A stretch of 64,000 nt of DNA from Lotus japonicus (Eukaryota > Streptophyta > Magnoliopsida > Fabales > Fabaceae), in the NCBI RefSeq assembly GCF_012489685.1, contig NC_080046.1, positions 21,841,038 to 21,905,037 on the forward strand. Reading direction: 5' to 3'. Shown piece by piece: positions 31,180 through 42,300 of this stretch (positions are counted from its first letter, which is position 1; every line of letters starts with the position of its first letter). A program made the translations under genes and the position numbers. The notes beneath the pieces are model-generated. The model was not told where the DNA came from, did not search any database, and saw nothing but the letters and a program-made list of their open reading frames with translations.

Positions 31180-32045
31180 CAGTGTTTGTAGAACCGGACC
31201 GGACTGACCGGGAACCGGGACCTTGGCCGATTCAGCCCTCTCCTATAACCGAGCACGCATAAAACCGGTGGAAACCGTTAGAACCAGTTGAAAACCGGAA
31301 AAACCGGTGAAAAACGGTCAAACCGGTTTAGAGTTTTCTTTTTCTTTTTCCAATATCTACCTGCTAGAACACACACGTTTCTGAAATTGGGCATGAATCC
31401 TATCATTCACTCTATAATGGAAAGACAGAGAAACTCAAACAACAGTTTAGAATAAAAGTGTGGTGATTGGTGAGTATAGAAGATAAGAAGAAAACCCATA
31501 AGAAATGGAGCAATAGAGGAGAACCACTCTATGGTTACTCATAAATTGTGCAGGTGCAACACTAATTTCAAATCTTTTTAATCTCTCTATGCAGACTTGA
31601 AAATGCAAGTTTTTATGTAAGTAAATAATTATTAATAAATTCTTGAGAATGTATAAAGGCACACATTGGACGCACACAACCCATTGTGTTTGACATTCCA
31701 GTTTCCACACCTTTCAAATTCAATGGAGTGGTTTAAATTTTACCAAAGAAAAATGATTGATTTAAGAACATTTAAAACTTAATTAGTGATTGCATTGACT
31801 ATTTAAATTCTTAATTTCAAAAGGAGTACGTGAGAGTTTGAAGAGAAAATTAAAAAAATAATAGGAGGAATATGAATAAAAATTTAAAATATTTAATACT
31901 CATACATATAAAAAAGTTCTTATTTTATGGATTATTAGATTAATCACTATATTTCAATTATGTCCGGTTGGACCCCGATCGAACCTTTAAACCGTGAACC
32001 AGTGCCTTGATCGGTTCAATGATCGGTTCGGTTCTGCACACATTG
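31180..32045. mobile_element. Second hAT-like element with CCGG-rich ends
   Basis: 866 bp with 8-bp TSDs GTAATTCC (31172-31179 and 32046-32053). The ends CAGTGTTTGTAGAACCGG and, inverted, CAATGTGTGCAGAACCGA are related to those of 23648-25287, and both ends carry many ACCGG/CCGGT motifs. No transposase is seen. It is a diverged member of the same non-autonomous family, about 6 kb from the first after the gag-only element is subtracted. Confidence 0.85.
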
Positions 32046-32448
32046 GTAATTCCATTGATCAAAAGAAAAGAAGAAATCAAAAGTAGGGTTCAAGGTATTT
32101 TTTGTTGTTGGAAGTGTTATGAAAATATGGATTTTTATAGCCTTGTATGAATGAAAACATACGGTATTTTTCAAAAATTTAAATATTTTCAAAAAAGTAA
32201 ACACTGAATTCGTTTTTTTTTTCTAAAAAAGCTCAATTTTAAATTTTAAAATTTTGAAAAAGGCACAAAGATTTTGTCAAAATTACCAATTATAAACAAT
32301 AAAAAAATGCAATGTGGCCATGAATGCATGAGGAAAAAGTATAGTATCCATTCAATCAGTATCATCACGGCCATCCTTTTTTTTTAACGAAATATCAATG
32401 CCTTATTTATTTATTTTTTAAAAGCATGCATTCCTTAAAAGATTCAAG

Positions 32449-33680
32449 GCCTGTTTGATTGTGTTTTTGAATTTTTGTTTTCAAAAACTGTTTTATAAAT
32501 CAAATTTTAAAAACTATTTTCGAGAACAAAACAGAGAAAAAATATGTTTGGTAATATGTTTTGAAAATGGATTTTAAGATGAGAAAATAAAAAAAACTTG
32601 TTTGGTAAGTAGATGCAAGATTCCCATGATTTGTTCCTCTAATTTGAGATTGATTTTCATCCCTCCCACCCACTAAGTTTTACCCCCAATTCCCCAAATC
32701 AATATGTCTACTGTCAATCTGTCATGTTGCTTCTTTTTTTTTTTTTGGTCAAATGTCATGTTGCTTCTATAAGCCAAAAATCAAGCCAAGGTTAGTACCA
32801 GTACCATCCGTTGCAAAATTGCAACAAGGAAGAGCACAAATTGAACTTAGTCCTCACTCACCTAATGACCCAATTTCACCCAATACACGTGCGGCCCAAA
32901 CAACACCATAACTTGGATCCAATGCACCAGATATGCAGCAAACTCCATGGCAGCCAGATAAGGTTTCCATTTACAGTCCCATGCTTCACCTTCTGACCCC
33001 TGTCTCGCCGCCACCTCCATTACCGTCTCTTTCGCGTCCCGCGACATCGCCTTCTTCATGATTCTGCCATAGTTACGAGCTCAAAAGCAAAATTACCACC
33101 ACCAGTCTCTTCTTCACTTCTTCAAGTTTCAAATCCTTCAATTTCACTATCCTTCAGAGGGAGAGGGAGGGGTTCCGAGTGTGATTTTGATTTTGATTCC
33201 AATTCCACTTCGAATTTAAGTTTGAATAACACGTTTGAAGCATTCAGATTGGGAACAACTAGTGGTGTTTCAGAGGATCAGGAGTGGTAATTGCAGCAAC
33301 TTCGGCAAGGAGAGAGTGGAAGGGGATGAATTAGCAGGGTCAAGTGAAAAACCAGTGGAAAACACTGCCAGAACAACGTCTAAAAGAAGATGGAGTCATG
33401 GAGGTCAAGCGTAAAACCAGATACAGTGATACAGCGTATTTTTTATTAAAAACAAAAGTTTGTTAAAATTGCAATTTTGCCACCGTGTTTTTTATCAAAA
33501 GTAAAAAAACAGAAAACAAAAACAACTTTTTGTTGTTCTCTAAACTCTGTTTTAAAAACAGAAATATGGAAACTGTTTTTAAAAACAATCTTAGAAAACA
33601 TTTATAACCAAACAAATTTTATTTTTTTTTAGTTTTTAAAAGCAGAAAACTGTTTTTAAAAACAGTAATCAAACAGGGCC
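32449..33680. mobile_element. TIR element GCCTGTTTGATT with non-TE-like interior
   Basis: About 1.2 kb. GCCTGTTTGATT at the left and AATCAAACAGGGCC at the right are inverted, and both subterminal regions are rich in GTTTTTAAAAAC-type palindromic runs. TCAAG occurs on both outer sides (32444-32448, 33681-33685) as a possible 5-bp TSD. The interior (32790-33420) is less A/T-rich and looks like borrowed sequence. The superfamily is not settled. It lies inside the presumed Helitron 5-prime region. Confidence 0.65.
32862..33059 (-). pseudogene. Possible captured gene fragment
   Basis: A 65-codon minus-strand frame in the balanced-GC interior of the TIR element. The sequence has no low-complexity TE character, but no family is recognised. 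It could be a transduplicated host exon; equally, it may be a chance frame. Confidence 0.2.
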
Positions 33681-33689
33681 TCAAGTCTG

Positions 33690-34291
33690 GTTTTTTTAAA
33701 TTCCAAAATAAGCATATTCGTCAAATTCCCATCAATCAATTTAAAAAAGGAATTTGTAAAATATACTTCTTTTTTCATCAATTTAACTTTTAAAAAAAAA
33801 TATTCATCAATTTCAGAAAGGAGTTGTTCTATTACGGTTTTCCTAGAGGAATCAATTTTTTTTTGAAAGTCTAGAGGAATCAATTTAAAAAAGGAATTGT
33901 TCTATTACGTGAATAACTTTGTCAATTGATTATTACTTGAATAACTAATTGATTACAGCCAAAACTTGGAATTTTTTTCAATTGCAAAAGTAAGCCATAA
34001 CTATTAATTATTGATTCCTCTAGTAAAACCGTTGACAACAAAATGATGATTACGACAAGATTATGAATTTCAACATGTGACATCTTTTATTGAGTCAATG
34101 ATTTAATTTGTAATGTTTTAATTTTTATTTATTGAGTCATTAATATGGACCAATGAAAAATCATCTATACAGACCAATCAAAAACTTACATTTGGAAAAT
34201 CATTGTAACAACCAATAGGAGAAAAACATGTGGCATTTAAGTTGCAATATGACCAAATTTGGTGGATGAACCTTATATATTATTAAGATAA
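33690..34291 (-). mobile_element. Helitron 5-prime terminal region, copy A
   Basis: The sequence 33738-34291 recurs at 37440-37972 with moderate divergence. Both copies end in CCTTATATATT(A/G)TTAAGA followed by T. On the minus strand this is a TC-starting Helitron 5-prime end inserted before a T. Confidence 0.7.
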
Positions 34292-34828
34292 CTACTACTG
34301 TATTTATAAAACTAATAATAAATCAGAAACAAATCCATAAAGAGAGAAATAAATCGCTACGAATTTCAATAGTTGACTTAATTTTTAGTTGAAGAAATTT
34401 AAGTGTTGACTAATTAAATTTAAGAAATTATCATTTGACTAAATTGTTAAATAAAAGATATTAACATTGATTTGGGTTAGCAAAAATCTATAAATATTCT
34501 AAATACATATTTGTGTCAAAAGAAAAATGAATATTTAAGAGGCACGTGGTTTGAGGAGACTTCATATATGAATTGATAAATAAGGGATTAAATGGATTTG
34601 CAACTAATATTTAGAACATAAAGTTTGTTATCTTCAAAGTTCACTCAACGCATTATAAGAATAACACATATAGCTCTTGTTGTTGTCACCATAATACAAC
34701 CTCTTGTTTCAACGCATCTTAGTGATAGACTGATAGTAGACTCAAAGGTATTTGACTTTACTTTATTCATTATTGATTGCAACATAGAAATTTTATTTAG
34801 TGTGTTATTGCGTAAGTATTTTTGTATG

Positions 34829-35978
34829 TTGAAGATGTCACTCTATGAAAATAGTTTTCTCAGTTCATTCCTCAAACATAAGTTTTGGATAGATAGGAAG
34901 GTGGGTGAAGAAGAACAAAAGCAAGACATCAACAAATGGGCACATCTTCCCGAAGAGATCCTAGAATTGATTATGAAGCGTTTGTTGCGTACAATTTGTT
35001 CCCCATGGAGGAGTACCGTTACAAATGCCATTGAAAACAAGCATTGTCGTCGTTTACCTAAACTGCCACTAAGTACTTTTCAGCTTGAGAACAGAACATG
35101 AACATTTCCCAAAAGATATATATTTGAGAGCACAGAAATTTACTGTCACGGTTCTGTTGAAGGGTGGATGCTTAAGTCTGACTATGTTGAAAAGGATTGT
35201 TTATCAGTCTTCTTCAACCCGGTGACTAATCGCCGCGTCCCAGTCCCATCACCATTGTATTTTAACTCCAACTCCCCAATTCAAGGTGAAGAATTGTTTA
35301 TAGGGAGAATCATAGCCTCTTTCACACCAGATTGTTATAAACTAGGTTATTATTTGGCTGGTCTCTTTGAAGACCATTGCCATATTGCATTTTATAGGCT
35401 CTTTGACAAGTAATGGAACATGATTGAAAGGGATTCTGTTGTCCAATTTTTAGATTTGGAAATCATTGGTTCGAAGTAGTATGTTAGAACTGATGAAGAC
35501 TTTCATTCCCTATTGATTTATGATCTTAAATATTTCAGTAATGGATCTCCAAAGCTTAAAGTATCAGTTATGGTTCCAGTAGCATCAACACCATATGTTT
35601 CAAGAATAGTTGATAACCACTGTCATGATTCAGGTTATGCATATTGCTGTCTAGCAAAACATGAATCATTATAACAATTATTCCTAACTTACATCATGTG
35701 CAATGTAATTTATAAACCTGAGCATGTTTACTATTTGAACAGAGAATTTGTTACCTCACCTTAGATTACTGCAGTAGAAGTGTTCAAGTTGGAGAGGAAT
35801 AAGGAACCTCTTCAGTGGATCAAGTGTCAAGGTTTAGATGATAATGTGATTTTTGTTAGTGGTATTACGAACATGGTAATATCAAGAGCTTCCCTAAATA
35901 GCGCTGATCAAGAGTTAATTAGAGAAAATAGTGTGTATTTTTCGCTTTTATTTCAATGTGCTTCGAATCCACGGTAAG
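34829..35978 (+). pseudogene. F-box/DUF295 gene, decayed copy 1
   Basis: Coding remnants read WAHLPEEILELIMKRLL (F-box start), TICSPWRSTV, then the C-terminal DUF295-like part: SVFFNPVTNRRVPVPSPLYF, VQFLDLEIIG, EVFKLERNKEPLQWIKCQGL and SVYFSLLFQCASN. F-box proteins recruit targets to SCF ubiquitin ligases; DUF295 is a kelch-like repeat domain common in plant F-box families. Stops at 35099-35101, 35411-35413 and about 35476 break the gene, and the middle of the F-box is shortened (RLL joined to RTIC). It runs parallel to copy 2 at 36621-37440. Confidence 0.75.
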
Positions 35979-35989
35979 GTGTTTGGTTG

Positions 35990-36358
35990 AGGGTCAAGCA
36001 CTTAACTGATAGCAGCATCAAATATTTTTCTGTTCAAAAATCAAATCATTCTAATGTTCCTTATCCTTTGTGGTTAAACAAAACAGGCTTTCTTGATATG
36101 CGATGACAATAGAGCATCTCTAATGCTAGTTCTTAGAGGTGAGTTCTTAAGCACTATTCATGTGGACTCGTATTTGCTGCCCGTTCTTTTTTATGCTGAT
36201 GTCCATGTCGGTTTGTGGTGGGGGTTGCTGGTGCTCTCAGCTTTCTTGCTGCTACACGTTTTTTCCTTTCCTTCTTTTGTAACCTATGTTGCTTTTTTGT
36301 TTTTGCTTTGTATCGCTTCATTCTTGTACTCTATGGTTTTGAGGTACACTTAGTACCT
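35990..36358 (+). other. Spacer between the F-box copies
   Basis: T-rich sequence (36170-36350) resembling a LINE-type 3-prime UTR, ending at the point where the second F-box copy begins (36359). No gene is supported; an 86-codon frame here is hydrophobic only because the DNA is T-rich. Confidence 0.35.
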
Positions 36359-37440
36359 AATATATGAATTGATAAATAAGGGATTAAATGAATTTGCAAC
36401 TAATATTTAGAACAAAAAGTTTGTTATCTCCAAATTTCACTAACGCATTATAAGAATAACACATATAGTTCTTGTTGTTGTCACCATTTTACAGCCTCTT
36501 GTTTAACCGCATCTCAGTGATATACTGATAGTGGACTCAAAGGTATTTGACTTTACTTTATTCATTATTGATTGACTCGTAGAAATTTTATTTAGTGTAT
36601 GATTTCGTAAGTATTTTTGTATGTTGAAGATGTCACTCTATGAAAATAGTTTTCTCAGTTCATTCCTCAAACATAAGTTTTGGATAGATAGGAAGGTGGG
36701 TGAAAAAGAACAAAAGCAAGACATCAACAAATGGGCACATCTTCTCAAAGAGATCCTAGAATTGATTATGAAGCATTTGTTGCGTACAATTTGTTACCCA
36801 TGGAGGAGTACCGTTACAAATTCCATTGCCAACAAGCATTGTCGTCGTTTACCTAAACTGCCACAAAGTACTTTTCAGCTTGAGAACAGAACATGAACAT
36901 TTCCCAAAATATCTATATTTGAGAGCACATAATTTACTGTCACGGTTCTGTTGAAGAGTGGATGATTAAGTCTGACTATGTTGAAAATGATTGTTTATCA
37001 GTCTTCTTTAATTCGGTGACTAATCACCGCGTCCCAGTCCCATCACCGTTGTACTTTAACTCCAACTCCCCAACCCAATGTGAAGAATTGTTTATAGGGA
37101 GAATCATAGCCTCTTTCACACCAGATTGTTATAAACCAGGTTATTATTTGGCTGGTCTCTTCGACGACCATTGCCATATTTCATTTTATAGGCTCTTTCG
37201 CAGGTCATGGAACATGATTGAAAGGGATTCTGGTGTCCAATTTTTAGATTTGGAAATCATTGTCTCGAATTTGTATGTTAGAACTGATGAAGACTTTCAT
37301 TCCATGTTGATTTATGATCTTAAATATTTCGGTAATGGATCTCCAAAGCCTAAAGTATCAGTTATGGTTCCATAAGCATCAACACCATATGTTTCAAGAA
37401 TAGTTGATTGCCACTGTCATGATTCAGGTTATGCAAATTG
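36359..37440 (+). pseudogene. F-box/DUF295 gene, decayed copy 2 (truncated)
   Basis: From 36359 (ATATATGAATTGATAAATAA, equal to 34563) the sequence repeats copy 1 including its upstream part, with about one change in 15 bases or fewer. It has the same stop after LENRT (36894-36896) as copy 1 and the same shortened F-box, so the damage predates the duplication. It keeps an open frame across the positions of the later stops of copy 1 (36962-37375). It is cut at about 37440 by the second Helitron end. Confidence 0.75.
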
Positions 37441-37972
37441 CACTAATTTAGAAAAGGAATTAGTAAAATATGCTTCTTTTTTCATCAATTTAACTTAAAA
37501 AAAAATATTCATCAATTTAAAAAAGGAATTGTTCCATTATGATTTTCCTACAGGAATCAAAAAAAAATTGAAAGTCTAGAGGAATCAATTTAAAAAAGGA
37601 ATTGTTATATTACGTGAATAACTAATTGATTACAACCAAAACTTGAAATTTTTTTCAGTTGCAAAAGTAATCCATAACTATTAATTATTGATTCCTCTAG
37701 GAAAACCGTTGACAACAAAATGATGATTACAGCAAGATTATGAATTTCAACATGTGACGTCTTTTATTGAGTCAATGATTTAATTCTTAATGTTTTATTT
37801 TTTTTTATTTATTGAGTCATTAATATAGACCAATGAAAAATAATCTATATGGACCTATCAAAAACTTATATTTGGAAAATCATTGTAACAACTAATATGA
37901 GAAAAACATGTGGCATTTAAGTTGCAATATGACCCACTTTGGTGGATGAGCCTTATATATTGTTAAGATATG
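37440..37972 (-). mobile_element. Helitron 5-prime terminal region, copy B
   Basis: Matches 33738-34291 and ends at 37972 in TTGTTAAGA followed by T. On the minus strand it reads TCTTAACAATATATAAGGC. No Rep or helicase lies inside; instead it adjoins F-box copy 2. It is either a non-autonomous Helitron that carries the F-box fragment or one half of a segmental duplication. Confidence 0.65.
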
Positions 37973-38002
37973 GTTGCATATTGTGATAATCTTGTGCTGA
38001 TA

Positions 38003-39272
38003 CTACCTTTGTTCCTAAATAACTGTCTGGGGAGAGAAGAAACACACAAATTAAAGAGTGCAAATAATTTTGTTAACTTTTATAAAGATATTATGTGCTT
38101 TTCTATTTAAACCACTATAATGTATTTTATCTTCCCTCATTTATTGTTCCCACAAGTACATTATTTGGAAAAGAGTAAAATACACTTACCCCCCTCAAGG
38201 TTTGCTAGAAAAACACTCCACCCCATTCTTATTCAAAATATACACTCCACCCCACTCATTTTATCATGTTAACTCCATCCAAAAGATGCTAACGGAATAT
38301 TCCATTCAAATCAAAATTATTTAATGTAAACATATTTTTTCATTTCTTTTTTTTTTCTGGTTATTTTTTATTTTATTTTTTTCAAAAAAAAAAACCTCAC
38401 TTTCAAATAAAAATCGTTTAACGTCAGTTCCATTTAAAAAAAAAAACGTTAGTTTCAACAAAAAAGAATATAACATCACAGTTACTAGTAATACCCAGAT
38501 TATAAAGATTTTTATAAATAGTGAATTATATAAAAATATTTCGAAATTAATTTCATACTAATTAAAATTTCACCAAATAAATACTAATTAAATTTCTTTT
38601 TCCTAGATTTATAAAAAAATGTTTCTTATGAATTCATTGAGTAATGTATGGATATTATTTAATAAAATTCTCTTATCATATATCAATAACATCCCTCATT
38701 TTCAATTACTAAAAGTAATATATACTTTAACATTTAACATGTTATAACCAACGCTATCCAAATTAATTAATTAATTAAAATAATAATATAACTTTATATT
38801 CTTTTATGGAGTGGAAGTTTAACGTACTTTTACCATAAGTTTTAATTTAAAACTATTTCATACATATTTATTCTTGAATTATTTTATAAAATGGTTACTT
38901 TATATACCAGCTCCAACAGTATGTAAGCATTGAGAATATTTGTTTGGTCAAATATTAGAAAGTGACGTTTTTTTCTAAAAAAAAAAACAGAAAAAAAAGG
39001 AAAAATAAGTTTACATTAAATAATTTTGATTTGAATGGAATATTCCGTTAGCATCTTTTTGAATGAGGTTAACTTGATAAAATGAGTGGGGTGGAGTGTA
39101 TATTTTGAATAAGAATGGGGTGGAGTGTTTTTCTAGCAAACCTTGAGGGGGGTAAGTGTATTTTACTCTTTGGAAAATTATCATTTAGTGCTCTCTTAAA
39201 ATTCTAAGTGGATAGATATATAGAAACACATTTCTTTCTTCTATGTGGACAATTAATAAAAAACGGAGATAG
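38003..39272. mobile_element. Stowaway-like MITE split by a Mutator-like element
   Basis: CTACCTTTGTTCCTAAATAA at the left and, inverted, CTATCTCCGTTTTTTATTAA at the right are imperfect TIRs of the Stowaway kind, with TA on the left and TG (probably a decayed TA) on the right. Removing the insert at 38173-39168 plus one TSD leaves about 265 bp, a normal Stowaway length. Confidence 0.6.
38173..39168. mobile_element. Mutator-like MITE with about 170-base TIRs
   Basis: 996 bp, nearly perfect TIRs starting GAGTAAAATACACTTACCCC, and a perfect 9-bp TSD TTTGGAAAA (38164-38172 and 39169-39177). The interior is A/T-rich and non-coding. Confidence 0.92.
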
Positions 39273-39314
39273 TGCTTTACAAGACCCCTACATGTCATTT
39301 AGTGTTTAACTTTG

Positions 39315-39319
39315 ATGGC
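39315..39319. repeat. 5-bp TSD ATGGC of the triple-LTR array, left
   Basis: ATGGC at 39315-39319 and again at 53133-53137, flanking the outermost LTR ends exactly. Confidence 0.9.
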
Positions 39320-42300
39320 TGTAAGACCCAAGTTTTTAAGCTTAGAATAAGTGGAAGAGATTTCCATTTACGATTAGGCTTGACGTATCGTGAAGGAAAA
39401 ACCTGAACAAGAGTTTATCGAATGGAATAAATTTATGAAGGAGGAAGTTCAGGAAAAGTCTAAGGATTGTACCAAAGTCGATTTAAGTTATAGCACGACT
39501 AATATTCGCTTTAAAACCTAGGACAAGAACCTTAGGAAATAAGACTATGTTCCACCCTTGGAACACTGTAGGAATTTCTTCCAAAAATCTTCAGAGAAAT
39601 GTTGGAACTTCTCTTTTTCCATATATCACAATCGTTTCGAGGCGAAACCCTAGAATCTACGAACGTCCGATTCCAATCATCGGAAGTTTGCCGAAACTGA
39701 AACCCTGGTATTTCAAAACCCTAGAATCAACCGACGATGAAGACTTTTTCTATTCGGAGCTTCAAATGAAGATTCCACACGCGTACACCCATTTCTCTTG
39801 ATGATTTCAATCTTTCTTCAGAAGGAAGTTTTTTATTCCGACATTCGATGCAAAAAGTAACTTATCGGGTAAAATAGTTTTACACCGACTTTGCATTAGT
39901 CGCCTAAAATACAAGGAGACCTCATTTTAGTTTTGGAATTCTTTCGCCAAAACCTATCTTAGAATTCACGGAGAATGAAGCCGGAAAAATCAGAATCGCG
40001 AAACTTTCATTTTCCCGCGTTTTTCCATCCTCTATATAGCAAGCCTCGAAAACCAAAAATCATACCGATATTTCTTTGAAGAATTAGAAGATTCAGCGGG
40101 GAGAATATCGTGTCTAGAATACATTGGAATCAGTAGGAAGAATCGGAAATCACTCTCATATTTTTATCTTAACTCTATGAGCAAAATCCTCCGATATCTG
40201 AACAAATCTGTACCGGTTTACAAAATATCTTCTCAAAATATCTGTTCATACTTATCCAATCTTGATAAATATCTATTCATACTTATCCAATCTTGATAAA
40301 TATCTATTCATACTTATCCGATCTTTGATAAATATCTTCCATTTCATTCCCTATATATATATGTTGAAGCTTGAGACAAAACCTCACAAACACACACACA
40401 CAACCCGCGGCCAAGAGGAGAGGAGGAGAAGAAGATTTTCTTGATTTCTTGCTTGATCGTTGATCCGACAGTTGCTACTTCAAGGTGTCGAGGTATAGTC
40501 GCTAATCCTTACCTCTGATCGTCTTTTCCATAGCTTTTCTCTATGTCTTTTCTGTGCTCTTAGTTTTGAGGTTTTTGCAAAACTATCTAGATAACTTCAT
40601 CTTTTTATCTAAACTTATTCCTTGCGTGCCCCTGAGCATGTTTAGCGGGTTACATTTTGCTGATTCTCGCCGAATTGCTGCCGAGTTTCAATTATGCTCA
40701 TAATACCCATTTTTGGCTAAAGTTCCAACCTTTGGGCTTAAAACCCTCGACTGAGCTTAGCGTTAGTAAGATTAGTCGTTATAATCGTCGTTAGTATCAA
40801 CCCCATCTAATTTGTTTTTCGAAACTCTGATTTTGAAATTCTGAGCTGAAAATAATGACCAAAATACCCCTGCGACAGTTTTCGATTCGATATTTTTTCT
40901 GAGAGTTTCCTTGGCCTAGATATCGCCTAAGAATACCTAGGAATCGATTTAGATCGAAGAAAAAGTTCGGAAAACCCTACTTTACATAGTGGCCGAAACC
41001 TATTGCTTAGGGTACCGTGTCCAAAAATAATTTTTGGGTCTCTATGACCTGAGCCATTGCGTAGCTCTTTCGATTGTCGAAATTTTGGCGCTGGTTTCGT
41101 GTCATTCCGAGTTCTGTAGCTCGAGTTATGCTCGTTTTAGCGAACGAGGTTCTGTCGTCTATTCATGCTTAAATATTGTACTCTGAAGCATCTTAAGCTT
41201 TGTCTAAACGCTAGTTAGTATTGTATTGACCGAATTGACTTGTTTTAATTGACTTTCGCTTCGTTGCTCAAAGATTCGTTTGGAGGAACACTTGGAGCAG
41301 GAAAAGAGGATTGTGAAGGAGTCTTGCTTGAACACACTGGACGAGTTCGAGGTTAGGGCAACTTACTTGCTAGGTAATGCTTTGTAGGCGTCGATAAATT
41401 CGACTTGAATTATTGTTTATGCATATGAATTGTCTGGATTGAAAATGTTTTCTGAAGGCTTCGGCCGACATGGGAGATTAGGATTTATCGCATTGATATG
41501 TTGATAATTGACTCGCATGCTTAATTGTTAAATGGTTAACTATAGGCTATGTGATTATTTGTTCACATGATATTTGGATTATATTGATTATATTGTGTCT
41601 TTCTATTACGCACTTGAATTGCTGACTATATTGAATATACCGTGCAATTGTGCGAATGAGTGAGGAACGTCAAGATAGTGGATAACGGGTAGTTATGCCA
41701 GACTCCTGACGAGTTTTTGGATAAAGTTTGATGGGACGGACCGAGGTTCGTACCCTATTATTGTTTTATGGATCGAGACCTTCTCAAAGGAAAATTGAGT
41801 TTGAAAATGATATTGGAAAAACCCCATTTGAATTCACGTAAGAACTTGGGTTGTTCTGTCTAAGGCAAGAAGGGCTTTTAATGAGGCATTGTGCCCGGCC
41901 AGCTTACCTGGGAACTTCTCGGGCCATTTCTTGGGTGATGATGGACCTTTTGTTTTGAGACCTTCTCCAGTGAATCATTGGAATTATGGGATCTTTGAAA
42001 CTAATAGGATTAGAGACGAAACTTAAACAATTTCATAATGAACCTCCATAATGTATTAAACAACCTCAAAACCCTTAATATAATGATAAAAGACTCAGAC
42101 GAAAGTTTCGGGCTTGAACATTGAGTTTTGAAAATGAGAAGTGTCGTCGGATCCAGGTTTCTGGGGAAACCATTGTGCGCTGGCACTTTGCTCGATGAGC
42201 AAGTTTTATTGGTTGGCCAATCCAAGGGATAAGCCGGGGAACTAGTCGGTTCTGAGTATGTTGATACTCTTTTGCTCGTTGAGCTGTTTGTTTGGCCATT

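Larger units (their letters stand above)
9540..34291 (-). mobile_element. Helitron, minus strand, split by nested insertions
   Basis: Rep and helicase segments occur in the right order on the minus strand from about 31160 down to 9689. Every gap is explained by an insertion with its own TSD: LINE plus gypsy at 10639-22026, hAT-like at 23648-25287, gag-only LTR element at 25625-30341 and hAT-like at 31180-32045. At each junction the coding sequence continues across the insertion once one TSD copy is removed. The 5-prime end is proposed at 34291: read on the minus strand it starts TCTTAATAATATATAAGG and is followed on the plus strand by T, as expected for insertion between A and T. The 3-prime CTRR end with its hairpin was not found near 9.5 kb, so that end is truncated or diverged. 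Several nonsense codons make it non-autonomous now. Confidence 0.8.

Noticed and set aside
36093..36353. Hydrophobic 86-codon frame resembling a membrane protein
   Set aside because: The hydrophobicity follows from T-rich DNA, and the context is a spacer between pseudogene copies with LINE-like UTR character.
36341..36358. GGTAC...GTACC hairpin as a Helitron 3-prime end
   Set aside because: The stem is only five pairs and the required CTRR end is absent at the proper distance on the minus strand.
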